Below are positions 1 to 10,447 of a stretch of DNA of 64,000 bases, piece after piece. Source of the DNA: Bradyrhizobium sp. NDS-1 (GTDB lineage Bacteria > Pseudomonadota > Alphaproteobacteria > Rhizobiales > Xanthobacteraceae); assembly GCF_032918005.1 (NCBI RefSeq), contig NZ_CP136628.1, positions 620,001 through 684,000 on the forward strand. Reading direction: 5' to 3'. The number at the start of each line of letters is the position of its first letter. Position 1 is the first letter of the stretch. The notes beneath the pieces are model-generated. The model did not search any database and was not told the origin of the DNA. It worked only from the letters and a program-made list of their open reading frames with translations. The position numbers and the translations under genes were made by a program.

Positions 1-258
1 GGCCGCCGCGATCAGGCGGAAATAATGCTCGGCATGCTGGTAGTAGTTCTCGGCCGCGACGGGGTCGCCGGAGGAGCGCGCATCGCGCGCGAGCTGGAGA
101 TACTTTTCAGCGATGTGCGAGGCGGTGCCGCGGATCTTGATGTCGGGTCCGTTGGACTCGTAGACCCGGGTCATCGGGTTCTGGCTGCGCCGGTTATTGT
201 TGTTATTGTTATTATTGTTGCGGTTGCGCATCCGCTGCTTGTTCTGACCGTTTCTCAT
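1..258 (-). CDS. DUF4167 domain protein, partial (C-terminus outside window)
   Basis: The reading frame is open from the ATG at 258 to the left edge, so only the first 86 residues are seen. The N-terminus is basic and dominated by an asparagine run (about residues 14-22), followed by a conserved stretch with 'RVYESNGPDIKIRG' and 'YYQHAEHYFR'. This is the DUF4167 pattern of alphaproteobacterial proteins, which are usually a few hundred residues with an Asn/Arg-rich low-complexity part. The molecular function is unknown; the basic, disordered start suggests nucleic-acid contact, which is inference. It is transcribed away from prmC and has its own upstream region. Confidence 0.8.
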   Translation of the reverse strand, partial: MRNGQNKQRMRNRNNNNNNNNNRRSQNPMTRVYESNGPDIKIRGTASHIAEKYLQLARDARSSGDPVAAENYYQHAEHYFRLIAAA

Positions 259-718
259 GTCCTGCCTTTAATTCCAGCCCTAAACGTTGCACGCATTACA
301 GATTGCCAGGAGTGCCCGATGACAGCAGCTCACGTTGCTCGCGCGCGCCGCGCGCAAGAGTGGATCCCACCCTGCCGATGTTCGTCGACCGTCGCGTTCA
401 ACAAGGACGCGTTCCCCACCCGCCAGCACTGATCGCCAGCGAACCCATTCATTTTGCTTGCCGAAACAAGCCCAGCGGTGTTGCGTAAGTCTTCAAGCGC
501 AATATCAGGCTTTCGTTCACTTTGCGGTCGGAGAGCAGCGCAGCTCCACTGGCTATCGCGCTTCACGGGACCTGCGGCTTGGAACCTTTATCAGTAAAGC
601 TCTCGCCCGAGAGCCCGGCTTTCGCCCGTAAGTCTACGGGGCCGGCACCGATGTGTTGACTGGAACGTAGTCGTTCCCAAGGGATATTCCAAGAGCTTTT
701 TACAGGCCAATCCGGCTT
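259..718. other. intergenic region upstream of the DUF4167 gene and downstream of prmC
   Basis: No convincing gene is seen; the short frames on both strands have no recognisable content. It should hold the promoter of the DUF4167 gene (read leftward) and the transcript end of prmC. A perfect 6-bp stem with a TAGT loop lies at 662-677 (GGAACG/CGTTCC), but no T-run follows it in the prmC direction, so a terminator call is weak. Confidence 0.5.
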
Positions 719-1600
719 TTATGGGGGCATTTTTCGGGCCGAAACGGCCCGCGGAATGCCCGACAGGTCGGCCTTGGGTGGCCTGTCCACGGTCAACTCC
801 GCGCCCGCCATGAGGGTTTCAATATTTCTCGCCTGACCCTGGCCGGCCTCGACGATCAGCGCTCCGCCGGGGGCGAGACGCTCGCTCGCCTGCGGAATCA
901 GCGCGCGGTAGGCGTCATAGCCGTCATTGCCTCCGTCGAGCGCCAGATGCGGATCGTGCTCGCGCACCTCGATGCTCAATGTCGGAATTTCGGCCGAGGG
1001 GATATAGGGCGGATTTGACACGATGAGGTCGAACGGGCCGCTGAGCGCCGATGCATAGGAGCAGGCGACGAAGCCGGCGCGTCCGGCGAGGCCGAGAGCC
1101 GTGGCATTGTCCCTGGCGGTGACGAGCGCGGTCAGACTGAGGTCGGTACCGACCCCGAAGGCGTCGGGGATCTCATGCAGCAGCGCGAGCAGGATCGCGC
1201 CGGATCCGGTGCCGATGTCGGCGATCCGGGGCGGCTGAGATATCTGCCGTTCGCGAAGGATTTCGAGCGCAAGCTCGACCACGGTCTCGGTATCGGGACG
1301 CGGCACCAGCGTCGCCTCTGACAGGCGGAACGGCAGGCCCCAGAACTCGCGTGTACCGAGGATGCGCGCCACCGGCTCGCCGGCCATGCGGCGCTCGGCA
1401 TGCTGCACCAGCCGAGACGCTTCGGCGGTGGTGAGAGGGCGCGCAGCCTGCGCGATCAGGCCAGTAAGGTCGAGGCCGAGCACAGCACCGAGCAGGATGC
1501 GCGCGTCAATCTCGGCCTCGTCGAGCTGCGCCGCCTTCAGTTGTGCAGCCAGCGCGCGCCGCGCGCTCTCGATCGATCGTCCGGCGAAGTGGTTGCTCAC
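719..1600 (-). CDS. prmC: peptide chain release factor N5-glutamine methyltransferase
   Basis: PrmC (HemK) methylates the glutamine of the GGQ motif in class I release factors, using SAM in the cytoplasm. The 293-residue product has the N-terminal helical domain (about 1-95), the SAM-binding motif DIGTGSG at 128-134, and the diagnostic NPPY motif at 196-199 that holds the glutamine side chain. Length is normal for the family. Its ATG lies inside the end of prfA (4-base overlap at 1597-1600), so methyltransferase and substrate are co-transcribed, the usual arrangement. Confidence 0.96.
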   Translation of the reverse strand: MSNHFAGRSIESARRALAAQLKAAQLDEAEIDARILLGAVLGLDLTGLIAQAARPLTTAEASRLVQHAERRMAGEPVARILGTREFWGLPFRLSEATLVPRPDTETVVELALEILRERQISQPPRIADIGTGSGAILLALLHEIPDAFGVGTDLSLTALVTARDNATALGLAGRAGFVACSYASALSGPFDLIVSNPPYIPSAEIPTLSIEVREHDPHLALDGGNDGYDAYRALIPQASERLAPGGALIVEAGQGQARNIETLMAGAELTVDRPPKADLSGIPRAVSARKMPP

Positions 1601-2682
1601 GCGGCCGCGCCCTGCGCCGCGAGTTGCGCGGCCTGGTGCTCGGTGGTCAGCGCGTCGGTCAGCTCGCCCAGCGCTTCGCCCGCGATCACTTGCGGCAGCT
1701 TGTAGAGCGTCAGATTGATGCGATGGTCGGTGACGCGCCCTTGCGGAAAATTATAGGTGCGGATGCGCTCGGAGCGGTCGCCGGAGCCGACCTTCTCCTT
1801 GCGCTCGGCCGAGCGCGCGGCGTCGACGCGCTGGCGCTCGGCGTCGTAGATGCGCGAGCGCAGGATGTTCATGGCGGAGGCACGGTTCTTGTGCTGCGAG
1901 CGGCTGTCCTGCATCATCACGACGATGCCGGTCGGGATGTGGGTGATGCGGATCGCCGATTCGGTCTTGTTGACGTGCTGGCCGCCGGCTCCTTGCGCGC
2001 GCATGGTCTCGATGCGGAGGTCGTCGTTCTTGATGTCGACGTCGACATCCTCGACCTCTGGCAGCACGGCGACGGTCGCCGCAGAGGTGTGGATGCGCCC
2101 CTGCGTCTCGGTGTCGGGCACGCGCTGGACGCGGTGCACGCCGGACTCGAACTTCAGCTTGGAGAACGCGCCGCGGCCCTGCACCTCCGCGATGATTTCC
2201 TTGTAGCCGCCGACGGTGCCTTCGCTGGCCGAGATCACCTCGACCTTCCAGCCCTGCAACGCAGCGAAGCGCTCGTACATCCGGAACAGGTCTCCGGCAA
2301 ACAGCGAGGCTTCGTCGCCGCCGGTGCCGGCGCGGATTTCCAGCACCACGTTGCGATCGTCCATGGCGTCCTTGGGCAGCAGCGCAACGCGGATCTTCTG
2401 GACCAGCTCCTCGATTTTCGGCGCGAGTTCGTTGCGTTCGGCTTCCGCCATGCCGCGCATCTCGGCATCGGTCGCGGGATCGGCGATCAGCGCCTCGGTG
2501 TCGGCGAGTTCTTTGACGGCAGCCCGGTAAGCCTTCACCGCTTCGATCAGCGGCGCGATCTCGGCGAGCTCGCGCGTGATCTGCACGTAGCGTTCGGAGG
2601 CGAGCTGCCCCAGCGATTCGGCCTCGAGCGAGGCATGATGGGCGAGCAGGACGTCCAGTTTGGCTTCGGGGAGTGACGACAT
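1597..2682 (-). CDS. prfA: peptide chain release factor 1
   Basis: RF1 recognises UAA and UAG and triggers peptide release on the ribosome. The 361-residue protein has the N-terminal coiled region, a PxT-type stop-codon recognition tripeptide (P189-D-T191, within '[14 protein letters not shown]'), and the catalytic GGQ at 233-235 in '[10 protein letters not shown]'. The PxT form and the length separate it from RF2. It lies 56 bp downstream of ptsP on the same strand and overlaps prmC, so a ptsP-prfA-prmC transcript is likely. Confidence 0.97.
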   Translation of the reverse strand: MSSLPEAKLDVLLAHHASLEAESLGQLASERYVQITRELAEIAPLIEAVKAYRAAVKELADTEALIADPATDAEMRGMAEAERNELAPKIEELVQKIRVALLPKDAMDDRNVVLEIRAGTGGDEASLFAGDLFRMYERFAALQGWKVEVISASEGTVGGYKEIIAEVQGRGAFSKLKFESGVHRVQRVPDTETQGRIHTSAATVAVLPEVEDVDVDIKNDDLRIETMRAQGAGGQHVNKTESAIRITHIPTGIVVMMQDSRSQHKNRASAMNILRSRIYDAERQRVDAARSAERKEKVGSGDRSERIRTYNFPQGRVTDHRINLTLYKLPQVIAGEALGELTDALTTEHQAAQLAAQGAAA

Positions 2683-2738
2683 CGGTTCAGTCTCAAATGG
2701 CGGAAGGAGGCGAGGCGACAGGGAGCGGGACAGGCCCG

Positions 2739-5006
2739 CTACAACGCCAGGCCTTCGGCCTCGGCAAATTCCGTCAGTTTCTGCCGGATCGAGACGCTGC
2801 CCGCCGGCGCGTCCAGGAGCGGGCCGAGCATGGCCTCGGCCTTCTTGGCATCGAGATCGATCACCATCGCCTTGACCGGGCCGAGCGCGGTTGCCGACAA
2901 CGACAGCGAGCGATAGCCCAGCGCGATCAAAGCGAGCGCGCCGAGCGGCTTGGACGCCATCTCGCCGCAGAGTGAGAGGGACTTCTTCGCCGCATGGGAC
3001 TTGCGCGCGATGTCGCGTAGCGCGCGCAGGATCGGCGCCGACATGGTGTCGAACCGTTCGGAGACTTTCGCATTGCCGCGATCGACCGCGAACAGGAACT
3101 GGAACAGATCGTTGGAGCCGACCGAGATGAAGTCGACCTTCCGCAGCAGCTCGTCGAGCTGATAGAGCAGCGCGGGGACCTCGACCATAGTGCCGATGTC
3201 GATGCGTTCCGGCAGCGTGTGGCCGTGCTGGCGCAAGTATGTGAGCTCGCGCTCGACCAGCGCCTTGGCCGAATCGAATTCGGCGACCTCCGAAATCATC
3301 GGGAACATGATGCGCAGCGCGCGGCCGCCGCCGGCGCGCAGCAGCGCGCGGATCTGGCCGCGCAACAGGCCGGGGCGATCCAGCCCGAGCCGGATCGCGC
3401 GCCAGCCCAGCGCGGGATTTTCCTCGATCACCGCTTCCATATAGGGCAGAGCCTTGTCGCCGCCGATGTCGAGGGTGCGGAAGGTGACGGGCTTGGGACC
3501 GGCGGCATCCAGCACGGTGCGATAGAGCGCAAGCTGGTCGCTGGTGCGCGGCAGGCTCTGGCCCACCATGAATTGCAGCTCGGTGCGGAACAGGCCGATG
3601 CCGGCGCTGCCGGTGTCCTCGATATGCGGCAGGTCGATGGCGAGCCCTGCGTTGATCATCAACTCGACCTTCTGCCCGTCCCTGGTGACGCAGGGCCGGT
3701 CGCGCAGCGCCAGGTATTGCGCCTGACGGCGGGCGCGGAAGCGCACGCGCTCGGCGAACGCCGCCTCGACTTCCTGGGAGGGGCGCACATAGATCGAGCC
3801 GGAGGTGCCGTCGACGATGATGGCGTCGCCGGGATCGGCGATGCCGGGCGCGTTCGGTACCTCGCCCACCGCGGGAATGCCGAGCGCGCGGGCCACGATC
3901 GACACGTGCGAGTTGGCGGTGCCTTCCTCCAGCACGATGCCGCGCAGGCGCTTGCGGTCGTAGTCGAGCAGCGCCGCCGGGCCCATCGCGCGCGCGATGA
4001 CGATGGCGTTGTCGGGCAGTTGCTCGCGCGAGGGCGCGTGGTCTTGGCCGACCAGCTGCCGCATCAGGCGATAGCCGAGATCCTCCAGATCGTGCAGGCG
4101 GTCGCGCAAATAGGGGTCGGTCGAGCGCAGCATGCGTGCACGGGTGTCGGACTGCACGCGCTCGACTGCGGCTTCGGCGGTGAGTCCGGTGGCGACCGCC
4201 TCGTGCAGCTTGTGCGACCAGCCCTGGTCGTTGGCGAACATGCGATAGGCTTCCAGCACCTCGCGATGCTCGCCGCCCTCGGCGACGTCGCCGCGCTCCA
4301 GCATGCGGTCGAGATCGGCCCGCAGCTTGGCGAGCGCGGTGTCGAGCCGCTTGATCTCCTTCGGCAGGTCCTCGGCGATGTAGTCCTTGATGACGACGCG
4401 CGGCTCGTGCAGCACGACATGGCCGAGCGCGATGCCCTCCGACAGGATGGCGCCGACCTTCTGCGCCGAATGGCGCGCGGCCGGCTCCTGGCCCGGCTGG
4501 GCCAGCGCCGACAGTTCGCCCGAGGCGATCAGCTCCGCCAGCACCATCGCGGTGGTCTGCAGCGCCTCGAGCTCTTCCTCGACATAGTTGCGCTTGGCGC
4601 GGTTCTGCACCACCAGCACGCCGAGCGTGTTGCCGGCGCGCAGGATCGGCACGCCAAGGAAGGAGTGGTAGATTTCCTCGCCGGTCTCGGGGCGGAACGA
4701 GAAGGCCGGGTGGCTCTGCGCATCGCTCAAATTGAGCGGCGTCGCCTCACTGGCGACGAGGCCGACCAGGCCTTCATGGGCACTCAGCACGGTGTGGTGT
4801 ACCGCCTCGCGGTTGAGACCTTCGGTGGCGTAGAGCTCCAGCGTGTTGTCGATGCGCAGCACGTAGACCGAGCACACCTCGGCCACCATGTTGGCGGCGA
4901 TCAGCACCACGATCTTGTCCAGCCGCTCCTGGGCCGAGACCTGCTCCGCCATGGTTTCGCGGAGCCGTCTCAACAAGACGCGGGGACCTCCCGACGCGCT
5001 CCGCAT
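2739..5006 (-). CDS. ptsP: phosphoenolpyruvate-protein phosphotransferase, nitrogen PTS enzyme I
   Basis: EI-Ntr takes phosphate from PEP and passes it to NPr (PtsO), feeding the regulatory nitrogen PTS rather than sugar uptake. The 755-residue protein has an N-terminal GAF domain (about 20-165), a linker and HPr-binding domain, the phosphohistidine segment '[17 protein letters not shown]' with His367 as the likely phosphoryl acceptor, and a C-terminal PEP-binding barrel with the 'LCGEMAS' cysteine motif. The GAF domain separates it from sugar-PTS enzyme I. It is followed by prfA; 375 bp of non-coding DNA separate its start from lysC upstream. Confidence 0.96.
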   Translation of the reverse strand: MRSASGGPRVLLRRLRETMAEQVSAQERLDKIVVLIAANMVAEVCSVYVLRIDNTLELYATEGLNREAVHHTVLSAHEGLVGLVASEATPLNLSDAQSHPAFSFRPETGEEIYHSFLGVPILRAGNTLGVLVVQNRAKRNYVEEELEALQTTAMVLAELIASGELSALAQPGQEPAARHSAQKVGAILSEGIALGHVVLHEPRVVIKDYIAEDLPKEIKRLDTALAKLRADLDRMLERGDVAEGGEHREVLEAYRMFANDQGWSHKLHEAVATGLTAEAAVERVQSDTRARMLRSTDPYLRDRLHDLEDLGYRLMRQLVGQDHAPSREQLPDNAIVIARAMGPAALLDYDRKRLRGIVLEEGTANSHVSIVARALGIPAVGEVPNAPGIADPGDAIIVDGTSGSIYVRPSQEVEAAFAERVRFRARRQAQYLALRDRPCVTRDGQKVELMINAGLAIDLPHIEDTGSAGIGLFRTELQFMVGQSLPRTSDQLALYRTVLDAAGPKPVTFRTLDIGGDKALPYMEAVIEENPALGWRAIRLGLDRPGLLRGQIRALLRAGGGRALRIMFPMISEVAEFDSAKALVERELTYLRQHGHTLPERIDIGTMVEVPALLYQLDELLRKVDFISVGSNDLFQFLFAVDRGNAKVSERFDTMSAPILRALRDIARKSHAAKKSLSLCGEMASKPLGALALIALGYRSLSLSATALGPVKAMVIDLDAKKAEAMLGPLLDAPAGSVSIRQKLTEFAEAEGLAL

Positions 5007-5381
5007 GAACCGTCAATCTCCTCCGTCTGCCGGGCCCGGCGGTATCGGCCGGCGGCTGGCCTAAAATTCCAGAAAAACAACCAATTTGTTTGTCCGGCGC
5101 AGGCGCAAACCCAAAATCCTCGCGAGATTTTGGCGCCTGCACCGAATCAGCGCCGCCCGAACTGGGACACAGTCTGCGGCAGCCCACCCTGTTCGCCGTA
5201 TAGCGAATTGAGGCTTGTTTTGCCAAGCAAAACGCCTGCCAAACGCGAATGTGTGGACACCTCGGCGTTTGCTGCGACCGCTAAGAGAAAATTAGCCTAA
5301 GCGTGGCCCGGAGAAGTGCAAAGCGGTTTTCCGGTAAGACCACGCTCAAACAACAATCTGAAGCGCGACGAGAGGCGCGCT
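5007..5381. other. ptsP upstream region with two hairpins and the lysC end
   Basis: No gene is supported here. Two hairpins are visible: a larger one at 5100-5139, pairing CAGGCGC with GCGCCTG and CAAAATC with GATTTTG around a small bulge, and a perfect 7-bp stem at 5217-5233 (GTTTTGC/GCAAAAC, loop CAA). Both lie in what should be the ptsP promoter or leader, as ptsP reads leftward from 5006. They may be processing or attenuation structures, but no leader peptide was identified. Confidence 0.45.
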
Positions 5382-5382
5382 T
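5345..5382 (-). terminator. candidate terminator of lysC
   Basis: On the minus strand a 7-bp stem (AAGCGCG/CGCGCTT, 5361-5382) overlaps the lysC stop codon and is followed by a moderately T-rich stretch. The tail is interrupted by other bases, so it is a plausible but imperfect intrinsic terminator. Confidence 0.45.
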
Positions 5383-6638
5383 CAGGCCTGATCGAGGCCG
5401 TAGAGCGTGTGCAGCGTACGCACCGCGAGCTCGGTATAGGCGGTGTCGATCAACACCGAGAATTTGATCTCGGAGGTTGTAATGGCCCGGATGTTGATAT
5501 TCCGCCCCGCAAGGGCCGAGAACGCCTGGGCCGCGACGCCGGCATGGCTGCGCATGCCGCTGCCGATCACCGAGATCTTGGCGACGTCGGTGGCGGTATC
5601 GAGCCGCGCATAACCGATCTGGCCCTTGGCGGCGGTAATCGTGTCCCTGGCGCGGGTATAGTCGGCCGCCGGCACCGTGAAGGTGAGATCGGTGGTCTTG
5701 CCGTCCTCGGACACGTTCTGCACGATCATGTCGACGTTGATGTTGGCATCCGCCAGCGGGCCGAAGATCGAGGCCGCAACACCCGGCTTGTCCTCGATCT
5801 GGCGCACCGAGATCTGGGCCTCGTCCTTGGAGAAGGCGATACCGGTGACGACGTGGCTTTCCATGATCTCCTCCTCGCTGCAGATCAGCGTGCCGGGCGG
5901 CTGGTTGGCATGCGGGTCGATATCCTCGGGCTTGTCGAAGCTCGAGCGGACGAAGATCGGCATGTTGTGGACCATGCCGAGTTCCACCGAGCGGACCTGG
6001 AGCACCTTCGCGCCCTGCGAGGCCAGTTCCAGCATGTCTTCGAACGCGATCTTGTCGAGCCTCTTGGCCTTCGGCACGATTCGCGGGTCGGTGGTGTAGA
6101 CGCCGTCCACGTCGGTATAGATATCGCAGCGGTCGGCCTTGACGGCTGCGGCAACGGCCACAGCCGAAGTGTCGGAGCCGCCGCGGCCCAGCGTGGTGAT
6201 GCGGTTGGTCTTGGGCTCAATGCCCTGGAAGCCGGCGATGACCGCGACCTCCTTGCGCTCCCGAAAGCGCTTGATGATCTCGCTGCCGTCGATGTCCTCG
6301 ATCCGGGCCGAGGCATGGGCGTCGCTGGTCTTGATCGGGATCTGCCAACCCTGCCAGGAGCGGGCCTGGATGCCCATGCCCTGGAGCGCGATGGCAAGCA
6401 GGCCGGAGGTGACCTGCTCGCCGGAGGCCACGACGGCGTCGTATTCGCGCGCGTCATGCATCGGCGAGGCCTCGGTGCACCAGGCCACCAGCTCGTTGGT
6501 CTTGCCGGACATCGCCGAGACGACCACGGCCACTTCGTGGCCGGCATCGACCTCACGCTTCACATGGCGTGCGACGTTGCGGATACGTTCGATGTTGGCG
6601 ACGGATGTGCCGCCGAATTTCATCACGAGGCGGCTCAT
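5382..6638 (-). CDS. lysC: aspartate kinase
   Basis: LysC phosphorylates aspartate, the first committed step to lysine, threonine, methionine and diaminopimelate. The 418-residue product opens with the KFGGTS signature at residues 7-12, has the kinase core to about 260, then two ACT domains (about 265-410) that bind lysine or threonine for feedback inhibition. The length matches the monofunctional class rather than the kinase-homoserine dehydrogenase fusions. It is divergent from the PH-domain/ubiG pair across about 150 bp that must contain both promoters. Confidence 0.97.
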   Translation of the reverse strand: MSRLVMKFGGTSVANIERIRNVARHVKREVDAGHEVAVVVSAMSGKTNELVAWCTEASPMHDAREYDAVVASGEQVTSGLLAIALQGMGIQARSWQGWQIPIKTSDAHASARIEDIDGSEIIKRFRERKEVAVIAGFQGIEPKTNRITTLGRGGSDTSAVAVAAAVKADRCDIYTDVDGVYTTDPRIVPKAKRLDKIAFEDMLELASQGAKVLQVRSVELGMVHNMPIFVRSSFDKPEDIDPHANQPPGTLICSEEEIMESHVVTGIAFSKDEAQISVRQIEDKPGVAASIFGPLADANINVDMIVQNVSEDGKTTDLTFTVPAADYTRARDTITAAKGQIGYARLDTATDVAKISVIGSGMRSHAGVAAQAFSALAGRNINIRAITTSEIKFSVLIDTAYTELAVRTLHTLYGLDQA

Positions 6639-6788
6639 GACGACGCGTGCATTCCTTCAAAGGGATCAGTATGGTGACCCGCACCGGACAGGTGCCTGCG
6701 GACACCGACCGCGCGTATACATAGCGGCGGGGCCGGGGGCAAGCGGGTTCCTGCGGGGCCGGGTGCGGGCAATGGGTTAACCGAGGTC

Positions 6789-7256
6789 ATGGCGCGTTAC
6801 ATCGACGAGATTCTGCAGCCCGGCGAGCGGGTGCTGTATTCGACCAATGCGCATTGGATCTTCTATTTTCCGGCGATCCTGGCCTGGATCGTGGCCTTGG
6901 GCCTGTTCGTGCTGTCGCGGCAGACCACGGTCGAAGGGCTCGTGCTGCTGTGTCTCGTCGCCGCCGCGCTGGTGGCTCTCGCCGCCCTCTATTGGACCGT
7001 GAAGGGCTGGTTCCACCGCTTCACCACCGAGACCGACGTCACCAATCTCAGGATTGTGCACAAGACCGGCTTCATCAAGCGCCGCACCTTCGAGATGGCG
7101 CTGGACAAGGTCGAGAGTGTCGACGTCAACCAGACGATTCTTGGACGTATTCTCAACTACGGCGACGTGACCATCAACGGGGTCGGCGAAGGCCGCGAGA
7201 CCATCCGGACGATCGCCTCGCCGCTCGCCTTCCGTAGTTCGATCACCACGCGGTAG
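6789..7256 (+). CDS. bacterial PH-domain membrane protein
   Basis: The 155-residue protein starts 'MARYIDEILQPGERVLYSTNAHW', has two hydrophobic segments (about 24-42 and 49-70) with a short loop between them, and then a bacterial PH-like (YdbT/bPH2) domain with 'TNLRIVHKTGFIKRRTFEMALDKVESVDV'. The family is membrane-anchored with the domain facing the cytoplasm. Function is unknown. It lies 12 bp upstream of ubiG, so the two are probably co-transcribed. Confidence 0.85.
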   Translation: MARYIDEILQPGERVLYSTNAHWIFYFPAILAWIVALGLFVLSRQTTVEGLVLLCLVAAALVALAALYWTVKGWFHRFTTETDVTNLRIVHKTGFIKRRTFEMALDKVESVDVNQTILGRILNYGDVTINGVGEGRETIRTIASPLAFRSSITTR

Positions 7257-7268
7257 GACCGCGTCACC

Positions 7269-8036
7269 ATGAGCATGCAGCAAAATACTTCCGCCACTGC
7301 CCAGCCGGGCTCGACCGTCGACGCCGCCGAGATCGCGAAATTCTCAAAACTCTCGGCGGAGTGGTGGGATCCCAACGGCAAGATGGCGCCGCTACACCGG
7401 ATCAATCCGCTGCGGCTGGGTTATATCCGCGACGCCGCCTGCCGCAAGTTCGAGCGCAATTTGCGCAGCCTCAACTGCCTCGGCGGCCTGCGCGTCCTCG
7501 ACATCGGCTGCGGCGCCGGCCTGTTGTGTGAGCCGCTGTCGCGCCTCGGGGCGCAGGTCATCGGCGTCGATCCGTCGGCGAGCAACATCGCCGCGGCGAA
7601 GCTGCATGCCGACAAGGGCCATCTTGCGATCGATTACCGCTGCACCACGGTGGAGGAGATCGACCCGCGCGAGCGCTTCGACATCGTGCTGGCGATGGAA
7701 GTGGTCGAGCACGTCGTCGACGTCGGAATCTTCCTGAAGCGCTGCGCGGCGATGCTGAAGCCGAACGGCCTCATGGTGGTCTCGACGCTGAACCGCAACT
7801 GGAAGAGCTTTGCGCTCGCCATCGTCGGCGCCGAATACGTCCTGCGCTGGCTGCCGCGCGGCACCCATGAGTGGAACAAGTTCGTCACCCCCGACGAGCT
7901 GACGAAATATCTGCTCGACAACCGCCTCGTCATCACCGAGCAGACCGGCGTGGTCTACAGCCCCTTCGCCGACAAATGGACGCTCTCGTCGGACATGGAC
8001 GTGAACTACATGGTGGTGGCCGAAGCGATGGTGTGA
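7269..8036 (+). CDS. ubiG: ubiquinone biosynthesis O-methyltransferase
   Basis: UbiG performs both O-methylations of the ubiquinone ring using SAM. The 255-residue protein carries the family start 'DAAEIAKFSKLSAEWWDPNGKMAPLHRINPLR', the SAM motif DIGCGAG at 78-84, and 'AMEVVEHV' in motif II. Length and N-terminal signature are typical. Location beside lysC is conserved in Rhizobiales. Translation probably depends on co-transcription with the PH-domain gene just upstream. Confidence 0.96.
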   Translation: MSMQQNTSATAQPGSTVDAAEIAKFSKLSAEWWDPNGKMAPLHRINPLRLGYIRDAACRKFERNLRSLNCLGGLRVLDIGCGAGLLCEPLSRLGAQVIGVDPSASNIAAAKLHADKGHLAIDYRCTTVEEIDPRERFDIVLAMEVVEHVVDVGIFLKRCAAMLKPNGLMVVSTLNRNWKSFALAIVGAEYVLRWLPRGTHEWNKFVTPDELTKYLLDNRLVITEQTGVVYSPFADKWTLSSDMDVNYMVVAEAMV

Positions 8037-8193
8037 GGGCGCTGTGAGCGAGGCGCGAATTCGTGTCTCTGGGACGACGGCGGAGATTGTGACGCGGGCA
8101 TCGCTCCCATGACATCCCCGCGGTTGACCGCGCTGGCCTCAACTTGCAGGTTGGCCGCATTGATTTCCCGCTAACGCCTGTTCACCCACCCCG

Positions 8194-9093
8194 ATGCTCA
8201 CCATCGCCAGCCTCTGGATTCCCTTTACCGTCATTGCCGCGCTCGGGCAGGTCGCGCGCAATGCGATGCAGCGGTCGCTGACGAAGCCGCTGGGGACCTG
8301 GGGCGCGACCAATATCCGCTTCCTGTTCGGCTTCCCGTTCTCGGTGCTGTTCTTAGGTGTGGTTCTGATCGCGACCGGCGATCATCTCGGCATGCCGCCG
8401 ACCGTGTTCTGGCCGTGGCTGTTGCTCGGAGCGCTCAGCCAGATCGTCGCGACGGGCCTGATGCTGCTGGCGATGAACGACCGCTCCTTCGTGGTGACGA
8501 CGGCATACCTCAAGACCGAGGCGATCCAGACCGCGATCTTCGGCTTCGTCTTCCTCGGCGATCACCTGACCTGGCTGAAGGTGCTGGCGATCGTGATCGC
8601 GACTGTCGGCGTCGTCATCACCGCGCTGCGGCCCGGCGGCGAGAAGAGTTTCGCGGAATTGAGGCCGACCATCACCGGCCTCGTTGCGGCTGCGGCTTTC
8701 GCGCTCTCCGCGGTCGGTTTCCGCGGCGCCATCATCAATGTGCCCGGCGTATCGTTCGTAACCTCAGCATCGTTCACGCTGGTGCTCGGCCTGTTTGTGC
8801 AGACGCTGGTGCTGACGATCTATCTGCTCTGGCGTGCGCCGGACGTGTTGCGGGGAATTCTCGGCCTGTGGAGGCCATCGATGCTGGCGGGCTTTACGGG
8901 CGCCTTCGCCTCGCAATTCTGGTTCCTGGCCTTCGCGCTGACCGCAGCGGCGAATGTCCGCACGCTCGCTTTGATCGAGGTGCTGTTCGCGCAAGGCGTG
9001 GCGTATTATTCATTCAAGCAGCCGATCGCGCCGCGGGAGATTTTCGGCATCTTGCTGATCGTGGCCGGCGTGGCGCTACTGGTGGGAGTCTAA
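8194..9093 (+). CDS. EamA/DMT-family transporter
   Basis: The 299-residue protein is almost entirely hydrophobic, with about ten membrane segments arranged as two EamA repeats (roughly 5-140 and 150-295). Cues include 'TKPLGTWGATNIRFLFGFPFS' and 'TALIEVLFAQGVAYYSF'-like text in the C-terminal repeat. DMT transporters export amino acids or small metabolites; the substrate cannot be read from sequence. It converges on the DUF1178 gene with a 4-bp overlap of stops at 9090-9093. Confidence 0.88.
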   Translation: MLTIASLWIPFTVIAALGQVARNAMQRSLTKPLGTWGATNIRFLFGFPFSVLFLGVVLIATGDHLGMPPTVFWPWLLLGALSQIVATGLMLLAMNDRSFVVTTAYLKTEAIQTAIFGFVFLGDHLTWLKVLAIVIATVGVVITALRPGGEKSFAELRPTITGLVAAAAFALSAVGFRGAIINVPGVSFVTSASFTLVLGLFVQTLVLTIYLLWRAPDVLRGILGLWRPSMLAGFTGAFASQFWFLAFALTAAANVRTLALIEVLFAQGVAYYSFKQPIAPREIFGILLIVAGVALLVGV

Positions 9094-9572
9094 TTCCGGT
9101 CTTCCGGCAGAGTCGGCAGCGGCGAAACCTCGATGCCCTCGTCGATCAGGGACTTCGCTTCTTCCGGCGAGGCCTCGCCGTAGATCGGACGATGCTCCTT
9201 GTCGCCGTAATGCATCGCGCGGGCTTCGTTCGCAAAACGCTCGCCGACATTGTCGGCGTTCTTCACGATGTGATCGCGCAGTTCTTTCAACTTCATGCGC
9301 AGCTCTTTCTCCTGCGCCATCAGTAGCGACGTCGGGCCTGACGGTGCGGCTTCGGGCGTGGTCGCAGCCGCAGGCTCCGGCGGCGGCGTCGCGCGGCCGC
9401 GGCCCTTCTTGCCGACGATGCGCGGCGCCATGATCGCCTTGTCGACCTTGGCCGAGCCGCAGATCGGGCAGGTCACGAGCTTGCGCTTGACCTGCTGATC
9501 ATAGGCCGACGAGCTCTGGAACCAGCTTTCGAAATCGTGGTCACCGTCGCAGCGAAGCGCGTAGCGGATCAT
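9090..9572 (-). CDS. DUF1178 family protein
   Basis: The 160-residue product starts '[21 protein letters not shown]' and has a zinc-ribbon-like set, Cys8 with C35-P-I-C38, then a Pro/Ala-rich linker (about 55-80) and a C-terminal helical part ending near 'RPIYGEASPEEAKSLIDEGI'. This is DUF1178, conserved in alphaproteobacteria and of unknown function. The ATG at 9572 overlaps the nitrilase stop as ATGA, which fixes the start although the frame continues upstream. Confidence 0.9.
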   Translation of the reverse strand: MIRYALRCDGDHDFESWFQSSSAYDQQVKRKLVTCPICGSAKVDKAIMAPRIVGKKGRGRATPPPEPAAATTPEAAPSGPTSLLMAQEKELRMKLKELRDHIVKNADNVGERFANEARAMHYGDKEHRPIYGEASPEEAKSLIDEGIEVSPLPTLPEDRN

Positions 9573-10447
9573 GCCGATCCTCGCACAAGGTGCAGATGAT
9601 CCGGCCCCGCCTTGGGGTCGGATACGCCAAAGCGGCGGCCGTGCTGGAGCGAGGGGATCGCGCGGCGCGCGGTGTCGGCCCTGGCCGGATCGATCTTGGC
9701 CATGATGATGCCGGGCTCGACGTCGCCCTCGGCGAGGATCTCGCCCCAGGGGTCGATGATCAGCGAATGGCCGTAGGTCTCGCGCTTGTTCTCGTGCAAG
9801 CCTGCCTGGGCTGCGGCGAAGATGAAGCAGCCGGTCTCGATCGCGCGCGCACGCAGCAGCACGTGCCAATGCGCTTCGCCGGTCTTGCGGGTGAAGGCCG
9901 AGGGCACGGTGATGAAATACGCGCCGCTCTCGGCGAGGGCACGGTAGAGCGCGGGGAAGCGCACATCGTAGCAGATCGTCAAGCCCACGCGGCCCCAGGG
10001 CAGGTCGGAGATCACGGCAGTCTCGCCCGGCTGGTAATTGGCGGATTCGCGGTAGCTCTCGCCGTCCGGCAGCTCGATGTCGAACATGTGGATCTTGTCG
10101 TAGCTCGCGAGCACATTGCCCTCGGGCCCGATCAGGAACGAGCGGTTGACGGCCTTCTCCGGCGAATAGCGTAGCGCCAGCGAACCGACATGGAGGTGAA
10201 TCTTCAGCTCTGCCGCGAGCGCGCGGTAGGCCTTCAGCGAGGTGTCGTCCTCCTCGCTCTGCAGATGCTCGAACAGCGCCTTGCGGTTCAGCTGCATCAT
10301 GTTGCTGACTTCGGGGGTCTGCACGTAGTCGGCGCCATTGGCCGCAGCCTGCCGGATCAGCTTGGTGGCCTGTTCGAGGCTCGGCCCCGGCATCAGCCCG
10401 GTCCGCATCTGCACCATCGCGGCGGTAAACGTCCGATTCTCGCTCAT
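9569..10447 (-). CDS. carbon-nitrogen hydrolase (Nit1/NIT-type omega-amidase family)
   Basis: The 292-residue enzyme has the nitrilase-superfamily catalytic triad Glu46 ('QTPEV'), Lys118 ('YDKIHMFD') and Cys159 ('TICYDVRFP'). The KIHLFD/KIHMFD and CYDxRFP motifs are those of the Nit1/Nit2 branch, which includes deaminated-glutathione amidase and omega-amidase. The start chosen overlaps the grxC stop as ATGA; the longer open frame upstream is grxC read in another frame. Coupling to a glutaredoxin gene fits a glutathione-repair role, which is inference. Confidence 0.93.
   Translation of the reverse strand: MSENRTFTAAMVQMRTGLMPGPSLEQATKLIRQAAANGADYVQTPEVSNMMQLNRKALFEHLQSEEDDTSLKAYRALAAELKIHLHVGSLALRYSPEKAVNRSFLIGPEGNVLASYDKIHMFDIELPDGESYRESANYQPGETAVISDLPWGRVGLTICYDVRFPALYRALAESGAYFITVPSAFTRKTGEAHWHVLLRARAIETGCFIFAAAQAGLHENKRETYGHSLIIDPWGEILAEGDVEPGIIMAKIDPARADTARRAIPSLQHGRRFGVSDPKAGPDHLHLVRGSA

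Noticed and set aside
3219..5300. 693-codon plus-strand frame opposite ptsP
   Set aside because: Composition is typical of a shadow frame (His/Gln/Ala/Gly-rich), and ptsP on the other strand is certain.
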